Positions 10,459-19,362 of a stretch of 64,000 nt of DNA are shown piece after piece. This DNA is from Sphaerisporangium rubeum. Lineage in GTDB: Bacteria > Actinomycetota > Actinomycetes > Streptosporangiales > Streptosporangiaceae. The stretch is taken from contig NZ_JACHIU010000001.1 in NCBI RefSeq assembly GCF_014207705.1, forward strand, positions 4,456,501 to 4,520,500. Reading direction: 5' to 3'. The notes under the pieces were generated by a model that saw only the letters and a program-made list of their open reading frames with translations, did no database searches and was not told where the DNA came from. Both the position numbers and the translations under genes were made by a program. Position 1 is the first letter of the stretch; each line of letters begins with the position of its first letter.

Positions 10459-13407
10459 ATGCACGCGACGATGGTCAGCCCCGTCTTCGTGGGGCGGCAA
10501 GAGGAGCTGGCTGCCCTGGCCGAGGCGGTCGCCGAAGCCCGTACCGGAACCCCGCGTTTCGCGCTCGTCGGCGGGGAGGCGGGGGTCGGCAAGACCCGCC
10601 TCGTCGAGGAGGCCGCACGGGCCGCTTCGCGGTCGGGGATACGCGTCCTCACCGGTCACTGCGTGGAACTCGGACCTGAGGGGTTGCCGTTCGCTCCGGT
10701 GGCGGAGGCCTTGCGGACGCTCACCCGGTCCGCCTCCCCCGAGGAACTCGACGCCTGGCTCGGCCCGGCCCGAGGGCCGCTGTCCCCGCTGCTGCCTCTG
10801 GAGCGCGGCCGTGAGACCGACGGCGTAGGCGCGGCGCAGTTCCCCGAGCTGGTGCTGGGCCTGATCGAGCGGCTCGCCGCGGACCGGCCGCTGATGCTGG
10901 TGCTGGAGGACCTGCACTGGGCCGACCGGTCCACCCTCGGCCTGGTCGCCTACCTGGTGCGGGCCGTACGGGACGTACCCGTCGTGCTGGCCGGCACGTA
11001 CCGGTCCGACGAGGTCCACCGCACCCACCCGCTGCGGCCCCTGCTCAGCGGGTGGGAACGCATGCGGCAGGTGCGCCGCCTGGAACTCGGACGGTTCCGG
11101 CGCGAGGAGGTCGCGGTGCTGGTGGAGGCCATCCTCGGCCGGCCCGCCGAGACCGGCGTGGTGGACCTGGTACTGGACCGCTCCGAAGGCAACGCGTTCC
11201 TGGTGGAGGAGATGGTCGGCGTCGTCCTGGACGGCGGCGCGATGTCCCCTTCGCTGCGCGACCTGCTGCTGGTCCGCGTCGAGGCACGATCCCCGGAGGC
11301 ACGGCGGCTGCTGCGCGCGGTGTCGGTGGCCGGACGGCAGGTGCGTGAACGGCTCCTCGCCGCGGTCGCGGACCTGGAGCGGCCCGCGTTGTTCGAGGCG
11401 CTGCGTGAACTGGTCGACAGCCACCTGCTGGTGGTCGACGCGCACGGCCAGGGGTACGAGTTCCGGCACGCGCTCGCCAGGGACGCCGTCTACCACGACA
11501 TGCTCCCCGGTGAGCGCGCCGCGTGGCACACGGCGTACGCGCGTGCGCTGTCGGCCGATCCCGGGCTCGCCGCCGATCCGTCCGGAGTGCCGGCGGCGCT
11601 TGCGCACCACTGGTTCGCGGCCCTGGACCTGCCGGCGGCGCTTCCGGCGCTGCTCGCCGCCGCCGAGGCGTCGGCGTACGCGCCGGCCGAGCAGCTCACC
11701 CACCTGGAACGCGCGCTTGAGGTGTGGCCGCGTGTGCCGGACGCCGCCGCACTGACCGGCACCGACCTGATCGAGGTGCTGGCGTCCGCCGCCGACGCCG
11801 CATTGCGTGCCGGATCCATGGAACGGTCGAGCTGCCTGCTCGAACAGGCGCTCACCGAACTCGGGGAGCACGGCTCGGCACCTCGGCGCGCTCTGCTCAT
11901 GGAACGCCGCTCCCGTGCTTTGTGCGAACTCGGACGGCCCGAAGAAGGCATCGCGCTGCTGCGGTCCGCTCTCGCGCTGCTCCCACCGGAACCTCCCGGG
12001 TACGCGCACGCGGTGCTGCTGACGTCCCTGGCCCGTGCGCACCTCAGCGAAGCGGAGTCCGGCCACGCCGCGGAATTCGCCGAACGGGCCGTGGCCGTCG
12101 CCGCCGCGGTGGACGCGCACGTCGAGCACGCCGAATCGCTCATCACGCTCGGCTGCGCGCAGGCGGCGCTCGGGGACACCGAACCCGGCATGCGGACCAT
12201 GGACGAAGGACGGCGGCTGGCCGAGCGCATCGGCGCCGTGGAGATCACGATGCGCGCGTGGAACAACCACAGCGACCTGCTTGAGACACTGGGCCTGCAC
12301 GAGGAGGCGATGGACAGCGCCGGCGCGGGCCTCGAACTGGCCCGGCGGACCGGTCACATCCGTCACGTCGGCATGTACCTCGCGGGGAACCTGGTGGAGC
12401 CGATGGTGCGCCTCGGACGCTGGGACGAGGCCGCGCAGACCATCGCGCAGGCGCTGCGGTGCGAACCCGAGGGCCTGTTCGCGGCGACCTTGCTTGAGCA
12501 GTCCGCGCAGCTCGCCGTCCTGTCAGGACGGCACGAGGAGGCCACCCGGATCGCCGGACGCGCGCTGAACCTCGCGATCGGCTCCCGCGACCAGCAGTTC
12601 CTGCAGCCGCTGGCGTTCACCCTCGCCGAGGCACGCCGCCTGACCGGCGACCTGGACGGCGCGCTCGCCACGGTCATGGACGCGCTCGCCACCGGCAACG
12701 CGTTGTGCCTCGGACGCTACTCCTGGCCGCTCGCCTGGCTCGGCACCCGCGTCGCCGCCGACCGCGCGCTCCTCGCACGGGACCGCCGCTCCCCCGAACC
12801 CACGCCGGCCGACCCCCTGGCCGCCGTCACCGCCACCCTCCCCATCGTCACCACCCCGGCACGCGGCTACGCCTTGCTCACCAAGGCCGAACGCACCCGT
12901 CTCACCGCCACCCCGGCCCCTGGACGGCGGCCCGCCGTCACCGCGTGGCAGGCCGCCGCCACCGCCTGGCGCGGCGCGGGTGAGCCGTACCTGCTCGCGT
13001 ACTGCCTGTTCCGGCTCGCCGAGACCCTGTGCGCCGCCGGCGACCGGCGTACCGCCGCGGAAGCGGCCCGTGAGGCGTCAGAACTGGCCACCGGCCTCGG
13101 CGCCGCCCCTCTGGCGGCCGACATCGGCGCGTTGACCCGCCGTGCGCGCCTGAGCCTCACCCCGGACCCACCGGTCGCCGAACCGCCACCTGAGGACCCG
13201 CTGGAGCCGTTCGCGCTCACCGACCGGGAACGCGAGGTGATCGTGCTGCTCGCCGACGGACGCTCCAACGCGCAGATCGCCACGTCGCTGTTCATCAGCC
13301 CGAAGACCGTGAGCGTGCACGTCTCCAACATCCTCGCCAAGCTCGGCGTCACCGGCCGCGTCGAGGCGGCCGCCATGCTCCACCGCCTCTCGGGCCACCA
13401 CTTGTGA
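10459..13407 (+). CDS. LuxR family transcriptional regulator, LAL type (ATPase plus HTH)
   Basis: A 982-residue regulator of the large ATP-binding LuxR (LAL/MalT-like) group. An AAA-type ATPase occupies the N-terminus: Walker A GGEAGVGKT at residues 38-46 and Walker B LMLVLEDLHWAD near 150. A long helical TPR-like sensor region follows. A LuxR helix-turn-helix fills the last ~63 residues (LTDREREVIVLLADGRSNAQ onward, with ISPKTVSVHVSNILAKLGV). Such regulators activate genes after binding an inducer and ATP. The start at 10459 has AAGGTG upstream; ATG 10471 is an alternative. It converges on the next gene, leaving 11 bases. Confidence 0.92.
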   Translation: MHATMVSPVFVGRQEELAALAEAVAEARTGTPRFALVGGEAGVGKTRLVEEAARAASRSGIRVLTGHCVELGPEGLPFAPVAEALRTLTRSASPEELDAWLGPARGPLSPLLPLERGRETDGVGAAQFPELVLGLIERLAADRPLMLVLEDLHWADRSTLGLVAYLVRAVRDVPVVLAGTYRSDEVHRTHPLRPLLSGWERMRQVRRLELGRFRREEVAVLVEAILGRPAETGVVDLVLDRSEGNAFLVEEMVGVVLDGGAMSPSLRDLLLVRVEARSPEARRLLRAVSVAGRQVRERLLAAVADLERPALFEALRELVDSHLLVVDAHGQGYEFRHALARDAVYHDMLPGERAAWHTAYARALSADPGLAADPSGVPAALAHHWFAALDLPAALPALLAAAEASAYAPAEQLTHLERALEVWPRVPDAAALTGTDLIEVLASAADAALRAGSMERSSCLLEQALTELGEHGSAPRRALLMERRSRALCELGRPEEGIALLRSALALLPPEPPGYAHAVLLTSLARAHLSEAESGHAAEFAERAVAVAAAVDAHVEHAESLITLGCAQAALGDTEPGMRTMDEGRRLAERIGAVEITMRAWNNHSDLLETLGLHEEAMDSAGAGLELARRTGHIRHVGMYLAGNLVEPMVRLGRWDEAAQTIAQALRCEPEGLFAATLLEQSAQLAVLSGRHEEATRIAGRALNLAIGSRDQQFLQPLAFTLAEARRLTGDLDGALATVMDALATGNALCLGRYSWPLAWLGTRVAADRALLARDRRSPEPTPADPLAAVTATLPIVTTPARGYALLTKAERTRLTATPAPGRRPAVTAWQAAATAWRGAGEPYLLAYCLFRLAETLCAAGDRRTAAEAAREASELATGLGAAPLAADIGALTRRARLSLTPDPPVAEPPPEDPLEPFALTDREREVIVLLADGRSNAQIATSLFISPKTVSVHVSNILAKLGVTGRVEAAAMLHRLSGHHL

Positions 13408-13418
13408 CGACACCCCGC

Positions 13419-14897
13419 TCAGCTCCCCTCCCCCTCGGCGGCGGACGACGGCGACGGCACGCCGGGGTCCGCCGTGGTGACTCCTGGGTCCGGTGTGTCA
13501 CTGACGGACGGATCCGGCGTGGGAGTGTCAGAAGGCGAGTCCGTGGGGGTTGGCGTGCCGGTCGGGGTGTCCGTAGGGATGTCGGTGGGAGACGGGGACC
13601 AGGAGGGCTGCCGGCCGCAGTCGTCGCCGGGGACGGTGGCGGGGTCGGTGACCGGCGGCTCCACAGGTGGTGTGATCTCCGGAGGCAGGGAGGACTCCAG
13701 GACCGTCGGAAGGTCTGAGGGAGTGGGGACGGTCGGCGGGAGACATGGGGGAGGCAGGGTCGGGAGGGTGGCCGGCTCCTTGAGCGGAGGTCGTGAGGGT
13801 GCGGGGACCGCCACGCATTTCTGGGGGACGACGGTGCCTGCCTTCGTGATGCGCAGGGACTGGAGTCTGGTGTCGAGGGTGCCGGTCTGCAGGGAGCCGC
13901 CGAAGAAGCCGTAGGCCAAGGCGTACTCGCGGTCGTCGCCGGTCAGCGCGTACACGGCGCGCACGGTCGTGCCGGACTTCTCCGTGCGGCGCCACAGGGC
14001 CGCCGACGCCGACGTCAGGAAGATGCCGGCGCTGTGCGCCACCGGGGGGAACGGGCTGAGCAGCAGTTCCGGCCACGCGTCCTCCAGCCACGCGACGTTC
14101 CGGCCACCGCGCAGGTCCAGGATGCGTGTCGTCTGCGTCAGCGTGTCCCCGGCGCGGATCTCGGTGACCACGGTGAGCTGGCGCGGCGCCATGTCCGCGC
14201 CGAACCGCAGCGTGTACGACACGGTGAACGTGCCTTCCCACCCCGCCGTGAGACCGAGCAACGCGGGGCCGTCGCCGCTCGTGCCGGTCGTCACCGTCCC
14301 CCGCCACGCGCGTGCCACCGCGACCCCGCCGCCGGGGTACACGGTCAGCTCCGCCGCCGTGCTCGCCTCCCCCGACACGCGTACCCCGGCCAGCACCCCC
14401 GCACCGATCTCCGCCGACCCGGCCACGCTCGTGCCGAGCTCCACCGTCATCCGGTTCCACCCCGCCGGCGGCCAGGTCCGTTCCAGCACGGCGCGCATGG
14501 CCTCCTCGTCCTCGCTCTCGTAGACGAACGCCACCCGCGCGCCGCCGGTGACGGACGACTCCACCCCCCGGGTGACCGCCAGGCCCGCCTGGCCCACCAT
14601 CCGGGGTAACCGCACCCCGACCTGCGCACCCGCGTACACCCCGCCACCGAGGCCGTACGCCAGCGCCGCCGCGTACCGCGACCCGCCTCCCGCCGGGTTC
14701 CTCAGCATCGCGAACCCGCCGGCCCTGGAGACCGCCGCCGTCACCACCTCCGCCTTGACGCCGACGGCGGCACTGTCCACCTTGTTGCTCACCTGGCACC
14801 GGTAGGCCAGGGCCTCCGGCTCCCCCTGCTCGCACTCCGCGGGAGCGGCCATCAGCACCAACGCGGCCAGCACCCGCCACACGACCCGTCGATTCAC
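13419..14897 (-). CDS. Secreted protein of unknown function with Pro/Thr/Ser-rich tail
   Basis: A 492-residue protein I do not recognise. It begins with a hydrophobic signal-like segment (VLAALVLMAAPA). Residues ~30-340 form a beta-rich, Gly/Val/Thr-rich ectodomain with few motifs and cysteines only near the ends. From about 365 the protein is low complexity: Pro-rich stretches (LPTLPPPCLPPTVPTP), then a TPTDTPTGTPT-like segment of more than 60 residues ending in EGEGS. This suggests a surface-exposed spacer or glycosylated stalk, but there is no LPXTG or membrane anchor at the end. GTG 14897 is the only long start and lacks a good ribosome site; GTG 14882 is possible. Confidence 0.6.
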   Translation of the reverse strand: MNRRVVWRVLAALVLMAAPAECEQGEPEALAYRCQVSNKVDSAAVGVKAEVVTAAVSRAGGFAMLRNPAGGGSRYAAALAYGLGGGVYAGAQVGVRLPRMVGQAGLAVTRGVESSVTGGARVAFVYESEDEEAMRAVLERTWPPAGWNRMTVELGTSVAGSAEIGAGVLAGVRVSGEASTAAELTVYPGGGVAVARAWRGTVTTGTSGDGPALLGLTAGWEGTFTVSYTLRFGADMAPRQLTVVTEIRAGDTLTQTTRILDLRGGRNVAWLEDAWPELLLSPFPPVAHSAGIFLTSASAALWRRTEKSGTTVRAVYALTGDDREYALAYGFFGGSLQTGTLDTRLQSLRITKAGTVVPQKCVAVPAPSRPPLKEPATLPTLPPPCLPPTVPTPSDLPTVLESSLPPEITPPVEPPVTDPATVPGDDCGRQPSWSPSPTDIPTDTPTGTPTPTDSPSDTPTPDPSVSDTPDPGVTTADPGVPSPSSAAEGEGS

Positions 14898-15045
14898 CCG
14901 TCCATGGTGTGTCCGGCGGCCGGGCCCCGCATGAGTACCGGGGTACTCAACTCCCCGCCGGTTCCTCCGGCAAGAGGGGTGGTGCGTGAGAGGTGATCCT
15001 CGTACGGTGCGTTGGAGTGATCATCTGGATTCCTGGAGGGACATC

Positions 15046-15639
15046 ATGATCGACCTGGAGCCGGCGGCGCGGGAGATCAAAGGGCTGCTCGACGGTGTGG
15101 GTACGACGCGGATGGCGGACGGCACGCCGTGCCCGGAGTACTCGGTCGGTGCGTTGCTCGACCATCTGACGAGCCTGGCGCTGGCGTTCACCTGGGCCGC
15201 GCGCAAGACGCCGCCGCAGGAGCGTGCCGGGGACGTGTCGCCGCCGGGTGGCGCGACGGCCGAGCATCTCGACCCGCGCTGGCGGGAGGTGCTGCCGGAA
15301 CGGCTGGACGCGCTGGTGGAGGCCTGGCGGGACCCGGAGGCGTGGAAGGGCACGACGTCGATCGCCGGGTTGACGATGCCGGCGGAGCAGGTCGGCGTGG
15401 TGGTGCTCGACGAGTTGGTGCTGCACGGCTGGGACCTGGCGCGGGCCACGGGGCAGCCGTACGACTGCGACCCGGCGAGCGCCGAGGTGGTGCTGGCCTT
15501 CGCGGGAGCCACCGCGCAGCCGGGACAGGAGGCGGCACGCGAAGGCCTCTTCGGGCCGGTGGTCGCGGTGCCGGCGGACGCGCCGGTCTTCGAGCGCGCA
15601 CTCGGCCTCGCGGGCCGCGACCCCGCCTGGCGGCCCTGA
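15046..15639 (+). CDS. DinB-like / mycothiol-dependent maleylpyruvate isomerase-type protein (TIGR03086 family)
   Basis: A 197-residue four-helix-bundle metalloprotein. Metal ligands fit H40 in GALLDHLTSLAL and the later HGWDLARATGQP motif, which is the hallmark of this actinobacterial family. Relatives use mycothiol for isomerase or transferase chemistry, but most are uncharacterised. GGAGGG at 15035-15040, 5 bases before ATG 15046, fixes the start; earlier in-frame starts have no ribosome site. The gene stands alone between convergent and divergent neighbours. Confidence 0.8.
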   Translation: MIDLEPAAREIKGLLDGVGTTRMADGTPCPEYSVGALLDHLTSLALAFTWAARKTPPQERAGDVSPPGGATAEHLDPRWREVLPERLDALVEAWRDPEAWKGTTSIAGLTMPAEQVGVVVLDELVLHGWDLARATGQPYDCDPASAEVVLAFAGATAQPGQEAAREGLFGPVVAVPADAPVFERALGLAGRDPAWRP

Positions 15640-15685
15640 CGGCACACCGTGCGGACAAGGGACGCGGCGCCAGGAGGGCCGTGCC

Positions 15686-15901
15686 TCACCGGTCTTCGTG
15701 CGGCCTGCGGGGACGGTCCTCCTGCACGGCGGTGACGCCGGGGAGGCGGGACAGGCCGTGACGTGCGGAGGGGGACGGCACCACCACGACGACGCGGGAC
15801 GGCGGGAGCTCGCGGACGAACACCGCGCCGGGGACGTCCGCGAGGCGCGTGCGGAAGTCCGCGACCGGGACGGAGAGCGTCACGATGTACGACGCCTTCA
15901 T
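15686..15901 (-). CDS. Small free-standing I9 propeptide-like protein (putative protease inhibitor)
   Basis: This 71-residue protein has no signal peptide. Its pattern is strand (KASYIVTLSV), helix (VADFRTRLADV), strand (AVFVRELPPSR), strand (VVVVVPSP), helix (ARHGLSRL), strand (GVTAVQEDRP), the order of the ferredoxin-like inhibitor I9 fold. The last motif, LPGVTAVQED, nearly repeats LPGVAAVQED from the propeptide of the subtilase at 6302. It could be an intracellular inhibitor or foldase of a subtilase, like fungal Pbi2-type proteins, but this is inferred from pattern alone. AGGAG lies 8 bases before ATG 15901. Confidence 0.6.
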   Translation of the reverse strand: MKASYIVTLSVPVADFRTRLADVPGAVFVRELPPSRVVVVVPSPSARHGLSRLPGVTAVQEDRPRRPHEDR

Positions 15902-15930
15902 CCCGGGGGCTCCTGCGGCATCGGGTGGGC

Positions 15931-16359
15931 TCAGCCGTGGATGTAGTCGACCAGGTGGGCCCGTTCGGCCTCCAGTTCGGCGATGGCGCTCTTGACGACG
16001 TCGCCGATGCTGACGATGCCGGCCAGGCGGCCTTCGTCGACGACGGGGACGTGGCGGATGCGGTGGTCGGTCATGGTGCGGCGCAGGTCGTCGACGTTGG
16101 CGTCGGGACCGCAGGTGCGGACCGAATCGGTCATGATCGCCGAAACGGGATCACCGAGGACGGACGGGCCGCTCTGGTGCAGGTGACGGACGACGTCGCG
16201 TTCCGACACGATGCCGGCGATGGATTCGCCGTCATCGGAGACCACCACGGCGCCGATGTTGCGTTCGGAGAGCAAGGCGAGAAGATCTGTCACGGTGGCC
16301 TGCGGGGACACGGTCACGACCGTGCCTCCTTTGTGCCGCAGGATCGCGTTGATGAGCAT
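15931..16359 (-). CDS. CBS-domain pair protein
   Basis: A 142-residue protein made almost entirely of two CBS domains (about 8-60 and 75-130): TVVTVSPQATVTDLLALL then IGAVVVSDDGESIAGIVSERDVV, and SVRTCGPDANVDDLRRTM then RHVPVVDEGRLAGIVSIGDVV. CBS pairs bind adenine nucleotides and act as energy or ligand sensors. GAGGTG lies 6 bases before ATG 16359, preferred over ATG 16365 where the site would be too close. It follows the CDF transporter gene on the same strand with a 127-base gap that contains its own leader. Confidence 0.88.
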   Translation of the reverse strand: MLINAILRHKGGTVVTVSPQATVTDLLALLSERNIGAVVVSDDGESIAGIVSERDVVRHLHQSGPSVLGDPVSAIMTDSVRTCGPDANVDDLRRTMTDHRIRHVPVVDEGRLAGIVSIGDVVKSAIAELEAERAHLVDYIHG

Positions 16360-16486
16360 TGGCATCACCTCGTACGCGGTGTGCGGGACCGGAAAGGGTA
16401 ACTCCTGACTTCCCCACCCATCGCCATCGTTAAGCCTGTGAAGCGATAAAGCGCTCAACCGAAACACAGGTGAGGTAATCACCGCG

Positions 16487-17470
16487 TCAGGACGTGCCGT
16501 CCGCCTCGGCGATGCGCCGCCGTGCCGCGTGCCCGGGGGTGGGGTCGAGGAACACGTGGCTCACCTCGGGCCACTTGCCGGTGATCGCGCGTTCCACCCG
16601 GTCGGCGGCCTCCTCCAGCCGGTCCCCGGTGTACTGGTGGTGGAAGTCGACCTTGGCCGCGACCAGGATGTCGTTCGGGCCGAGCATCATGGTGAGCAGT
16701 TCCACGGTCTCGACGACCTCGGGCCGCGCGTCCAGTTCGGCGCCGATCGCGTCACGCAGCATCACCGGCGCGGCCTGGCCGATGAGCAGGGACGCGTTGG
16801 CCCTGATGAGGGACAGCGCGACGCCGAGCAGGAGCAGGCCGATCAGCACGGACGCGGCGCCGTCGAAGACGGCGGAGCCGGTGAGCTGGTACCCCAGCAG
16901 TCCACCGGCCGCGACGAGGATGCCGGCGAGCGCGGCGGCGTCCTCGAACAGCACGGCCTTGACCGCGGTGTCGGCGGTGAAGCCGACGTAGTCGCGGGGG
17001 CTGATGCGCCACCGGCGTGCCTCGCCGCGTATCTGGTGGACGGCACGCAGGAACGACACGGCCTCCAGGACGAACGCGACGGCGAGCACGACGTAGGAGA
17101 CGCGCAGGTCGCCGAGCTCCTCGCCGTACAGGATGGTCTGCACCCCGTGGGTGATCGAGAACCCGGCGCCGACCACCAGCGTCGCCCCCGCGGCCATGAG
17201 GGCCCAGAAGAACGCCGATTTGCCGTGGCCGAAGGGGTGGGACTCGTCGGCGGGACGCGCGCCGCGCCGTACCGCGACGACGAGCAGCAGTTCGGTGACG
17301 GTGTCGGCGAAGGAGTGCGCGGCCTCGGACAGCATCGCCGCCGAGCCGCTGATGAGGCCCGCGACGACCTTGGCCACGGCGATCGCGAGGTTGACGCCGG
17401 CGGCGACGACCACGGTGAGCAGGCTCTCGGAGCCGTTCGGTTCCTGCTCGTCCCCCTGCTTGGCAGTCAT
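16487..17470 (-). CDS. Cation diffusion facilitator (CDF) family metal transporter
   Basis: A 327-residue membrane protein that exports divalent metals such as Zn2+, Co2+ or Mn2+ by proton exchange. It has six hydrophobic segments, the transmembrane metal-site motif AAHSFADTVTE near residue 52 (HxxxD), and PFGHGKSAFFW in the loop before helix 3. A cytoplasmic C-terminal domain (about 230-310) ends the protein. AAGGGG upstream supports ATG 17470. The divergent MarR regulator could control it, but that is inferred from position. Metal specificity cannot be assigned. Confidence 0.9.
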   Translation of the reverse strand: MTAKQGDEQEPNGSESLLTVVVAAGVNLAIAVAKVVAGLISGSAAMLSEAAHSFADTVTELLLVVAVRRGARPADESHPFGHGKSAFFWALMAAGATLVVGAGFSITHGVQTILYGEELGDLRVSYVVLAVAFVLEAVSFLRAVHQIRGEARRWRISPRDYVGFTADTAVKAVLFEDAAALAGILVAAGGLLGYQLTGSAVFDGAASVLIGLLLLGVALSLIRANASLLIGQAAPVMLRDAIGAELDARPEVVETVELLTMMLGPNDILVAAKVDFHHQYTGDRLEEAADRVERAITGKWPEVSHVFLDPTPGHAARRRIAEADGTS

Positions 17471-17610
17471 TCGCGGACCCCTTCCCCGCCACCGCGGCCT
17501 CTACCGATCAACGATCGAGGAACCGTGAAAATCTTTCACTTGCGGCTGACGGCTTGTCCGGCCGGGGAGTTCACAGGGGATCCGCCGGTCAGGACACGCC
17601 GTGCAAGATA

Positions 17611-17623
17611 TAGATTCACCTCC
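17611..17623 (+). promoter_or_regulatory. Leaderless-type -10 element of the MarR gene
   Basis: TAGATT at 17611-17616 is followed by 7 bases and then ATG 17624. No Shine-Dalgarno sequence is present. Confidence 0.5.
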
Positions 17624-18118
17624 ATGAGCACGGCGGAACCCGACGACCACGACCCCAACTGGCTGACCGCCGGGGAGCAGCACGCCTGGCGCATGCACCT
17701 CGCCGCGCACAAGCTTCTCGAACACCGGCTCGACCGTGATCTCCAAGCGTTCGGGTTGTCGCTGAACGACTACGAGATCCTCGTCAACCTCTCCGAGAGC
17801 CCGCTGCACCGCATGCGAATGAGCGACCTCGCCGACGCCACCATCCAGTCGCGCAGCAGGCTGTCGCACCAGATCGCACGCATGGAGGCCGCGTCGCTCG
17901 TCACCCGCGAGAGCTGTCCCGACGACCGGCGCGGCACCTTCGCGGTGCTGACCGAGCACGGCTGGGACACCATCCAGCGGGTGGCACCCATGCACGTCGC
18001 CAACGTCCGGTACCACTTCATCGACCGCCTCACCCCCGAGCTGGTCAAGGCGCTGGACGTCGCCTACACCCCGGTCGTCGCTCACCTGACGCGGCTCCGG
18101 GCCGAGGAACGCGCCTGA
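17624..18118 (+). CDS. MarR family transcriptional regulator
   Basis: A 164-residue winged-helix dimer. The DNA-binding part is visible as LNDYEILVNLSESPLHRMRM (about residues 46-65), then DLADATIQSRSRLSHQIARM as recognition helix and the wing ESCPDDRRGTFAVLTEHG. MarR proteins usually repress a nearby transporter or detoxification gene and release DNA on binding a phenolic or oxidised ligand. The CDF gene diverges from it and DUF6157 follows 11 bases later on the same strand. The start is ATG 17624. Confidence 0.88.
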   Translation: MSTAEPDDHDPNWLTAGEQHAWRMHLAAHKLLEHRLDRDLQAFGLSLNDYEILVNLSESPLHRMRMSDLADATIQSRSRLSHQIARMEAASLVTRESCPDDRRGTFAVLTEHGWDTIQRVAPMHVANVRYHFIDRLTPELVKALDVAYTPVVAHLTRLRAEERA

Positions 18119-18129
18119 GCGGGAGCGGC

Positions 18130-18549
18130 ATGAACCTGAACTACTACGCCACCCTCATCGCGGTGGCCGACGACTGCCCCGTCGAGCGCGCCGAGGTGCC
18201 GGCGCCGCGCGGCGGCAAGCCGACGGTCGCCACCGTGCAGTACGCGATGCTGACCGGCGGCCCCGGCGAGCTGACGCAGGAGGACGTGCTGTTCGAGACG
18301 TGGCTGCGACGGCAGGACCCCCCGGCTGACGCCGCCGACGTCCCCGCCCTGCGGGACGCGTTCTTCTCACGGTCGCAGGCGTGCCTGCGCGCCTCGCCGC
18401 TGCCGAAGCGTCACGGCTTCGGGCTGCTGTTCGACGACGAGGGCCGAGTACGGCTGTGCCCCATGGAGTCGGACGAGTACCGGCGGATCGTCTCCGGTGA
18501 CGTCCCCGGCGTCACGGTCCTGAAGGCCATGCGCACCCGGCGCGCGTGA
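18130..18549 (+). CDS. DUF6157 family protein
   Basis: A 139-residue cytoplasmic protein of unknown function. The N-terminus YYATLIAVADDCPVERAEVP followed by RGGKPTVATVQYAML is the family signature, and the C-terminal half carries PLPKRHGFGLLFDDEGRV. These proteins are widespread in actinobacteria and often sit near MarR or TetR regulators. It lies 11 bases after the MarR gene, so the two are probably cotranscribed. No catalytic motif is evident. Confidence 0.75.
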   Translation: MNLNYYATLIAVADDCPVERAEVPAPRGGKPTVATVQYAMLTGGPGELTQEDVLFETWLRRQDPPADAADVPALRDAFFSRSQACLRASPLPKRHGFGLLFDDEGRVRLCPMESDEYRRIVSGDVPGVTVLKAMRTRRA

Positions 18550-18604
18550 GCCTGTTTCACCGAACCGATACCGGCGAACGGCCCTGCGTGCCGACGACGA
18601 TGGC

Positions 18605-18617
18605 TAGCATCCGGGCT
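18605..18617 (+). promoter_or_regulatory. Leaderless-type -10 element of the LprG-like gene
   Basis: TAGCAT at 18605-18610 is followed by 7 bases and then GTG 18618. This supports the GTG as start rather than upstream in-frame codons. Confidence 0.5.
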
Positions 18618-19358
18618 GTGCACACGTCGCTCCCGGGGGCCCCTGCCTCCGTCCGTCCCCTCCGCCGCCTCACCGTGGCGCTCGGCTGGCTGCTCGCCAC
18701 ACTGATGACCGTCGCGGCCTGCACCTCGGCGGCACCCGAGCGGCCCGCCGCCACGCCGGCGCTCCCGGACGGCGGGGACCTGCTGCGCACGTCGGCGCAG
18801 GCGATGGCCGCGGTCAAGAGCGTCGGCTTCACCATCGAGACCGAAGGCAAACCGCCGGTGCCGGTGCAGCACGCCGAGGGTTCGCTGACCAAGGAGGCCG
18901 ACGCTCAGGGCACCATCCGCATGAACGTCTTCGGCACCTTGCAGGAGATGGAGTTCGTGCTGATCGGCGACAAGGTGCACTTCAAGGGCCCCACCGGCGG
19001 CTACCAGACCATGACCCGCGAGCAGCTCGCCGCACTGTACGACCCGTCGGCGATCCTCAACCCCGACAAGGGTGTCTCCCACCTGCTGAGCACCGCCGGC
19101 ACCCCGAAGACCGAAGCCGAGGAGGACGTCGACGGCATCCCCGCCTACCGCGTCGCGGCCCAGCTCTCCCAGCCCGTCGTGGCGGCCCTCATCCCCGGCG
19201 TGGACCAGGCCGTGAACGCGAAACTCTGGGTGGACACGGCCACATCCCGCCTGCTGAAAGCGAGCCTCCCCCTCGGCGACGGCCCCACCGCGGGCACCGT
19301 GACCGTCCTGTTCACCGACTACGACAAGCCCATCAAGATCACCGCCCCGGCGTCCTGA
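18618..19358 (+). CDS. lprG: LppX/LprAFG family lipoprotein (LprG-like)
   Basis: A 246-residue lipoprotein whose signal peptide ends in the lipobox TVAAC, with C35 as the lipidated residue. The mature part is the LppX_LprAFG beta-sheet half-barrel that carries triacylated lipids and glycolipids. Conserved patterns include [19 protein letters not shown] near residue 62 and [19 protein letters not shown] near 150. In mycobacteria lprG is cotranscribed with the efflux protein P55, and the same pair is seen here with a 4-base gap. The likely role is moving lipids to the cell envelope. Confidence 0.88.
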   Translation: MHTSLPGAPASVRPLRRLTVALGWLLATLMTVAACTSAAPERPAATPALPDGGDLLRTSAQAMAAVKSVGFTIETEGKPPVPVQHAEGSLTKEADAQGTIRMNVFGTLQEMEFVLIGDKVHFKGPTGGYQTMTREQLAALYDPSAILNPDKGVSHLLSTAGTPKTEAEEDVDGIPAYRVAAQLSQPVVAALIPGVDQAVNAKLWVDTATSRLLKASLPLGDGPTAGTVTVLFTDYDKPIKITAPAS

Positions 19359-19362
19359 CCCC

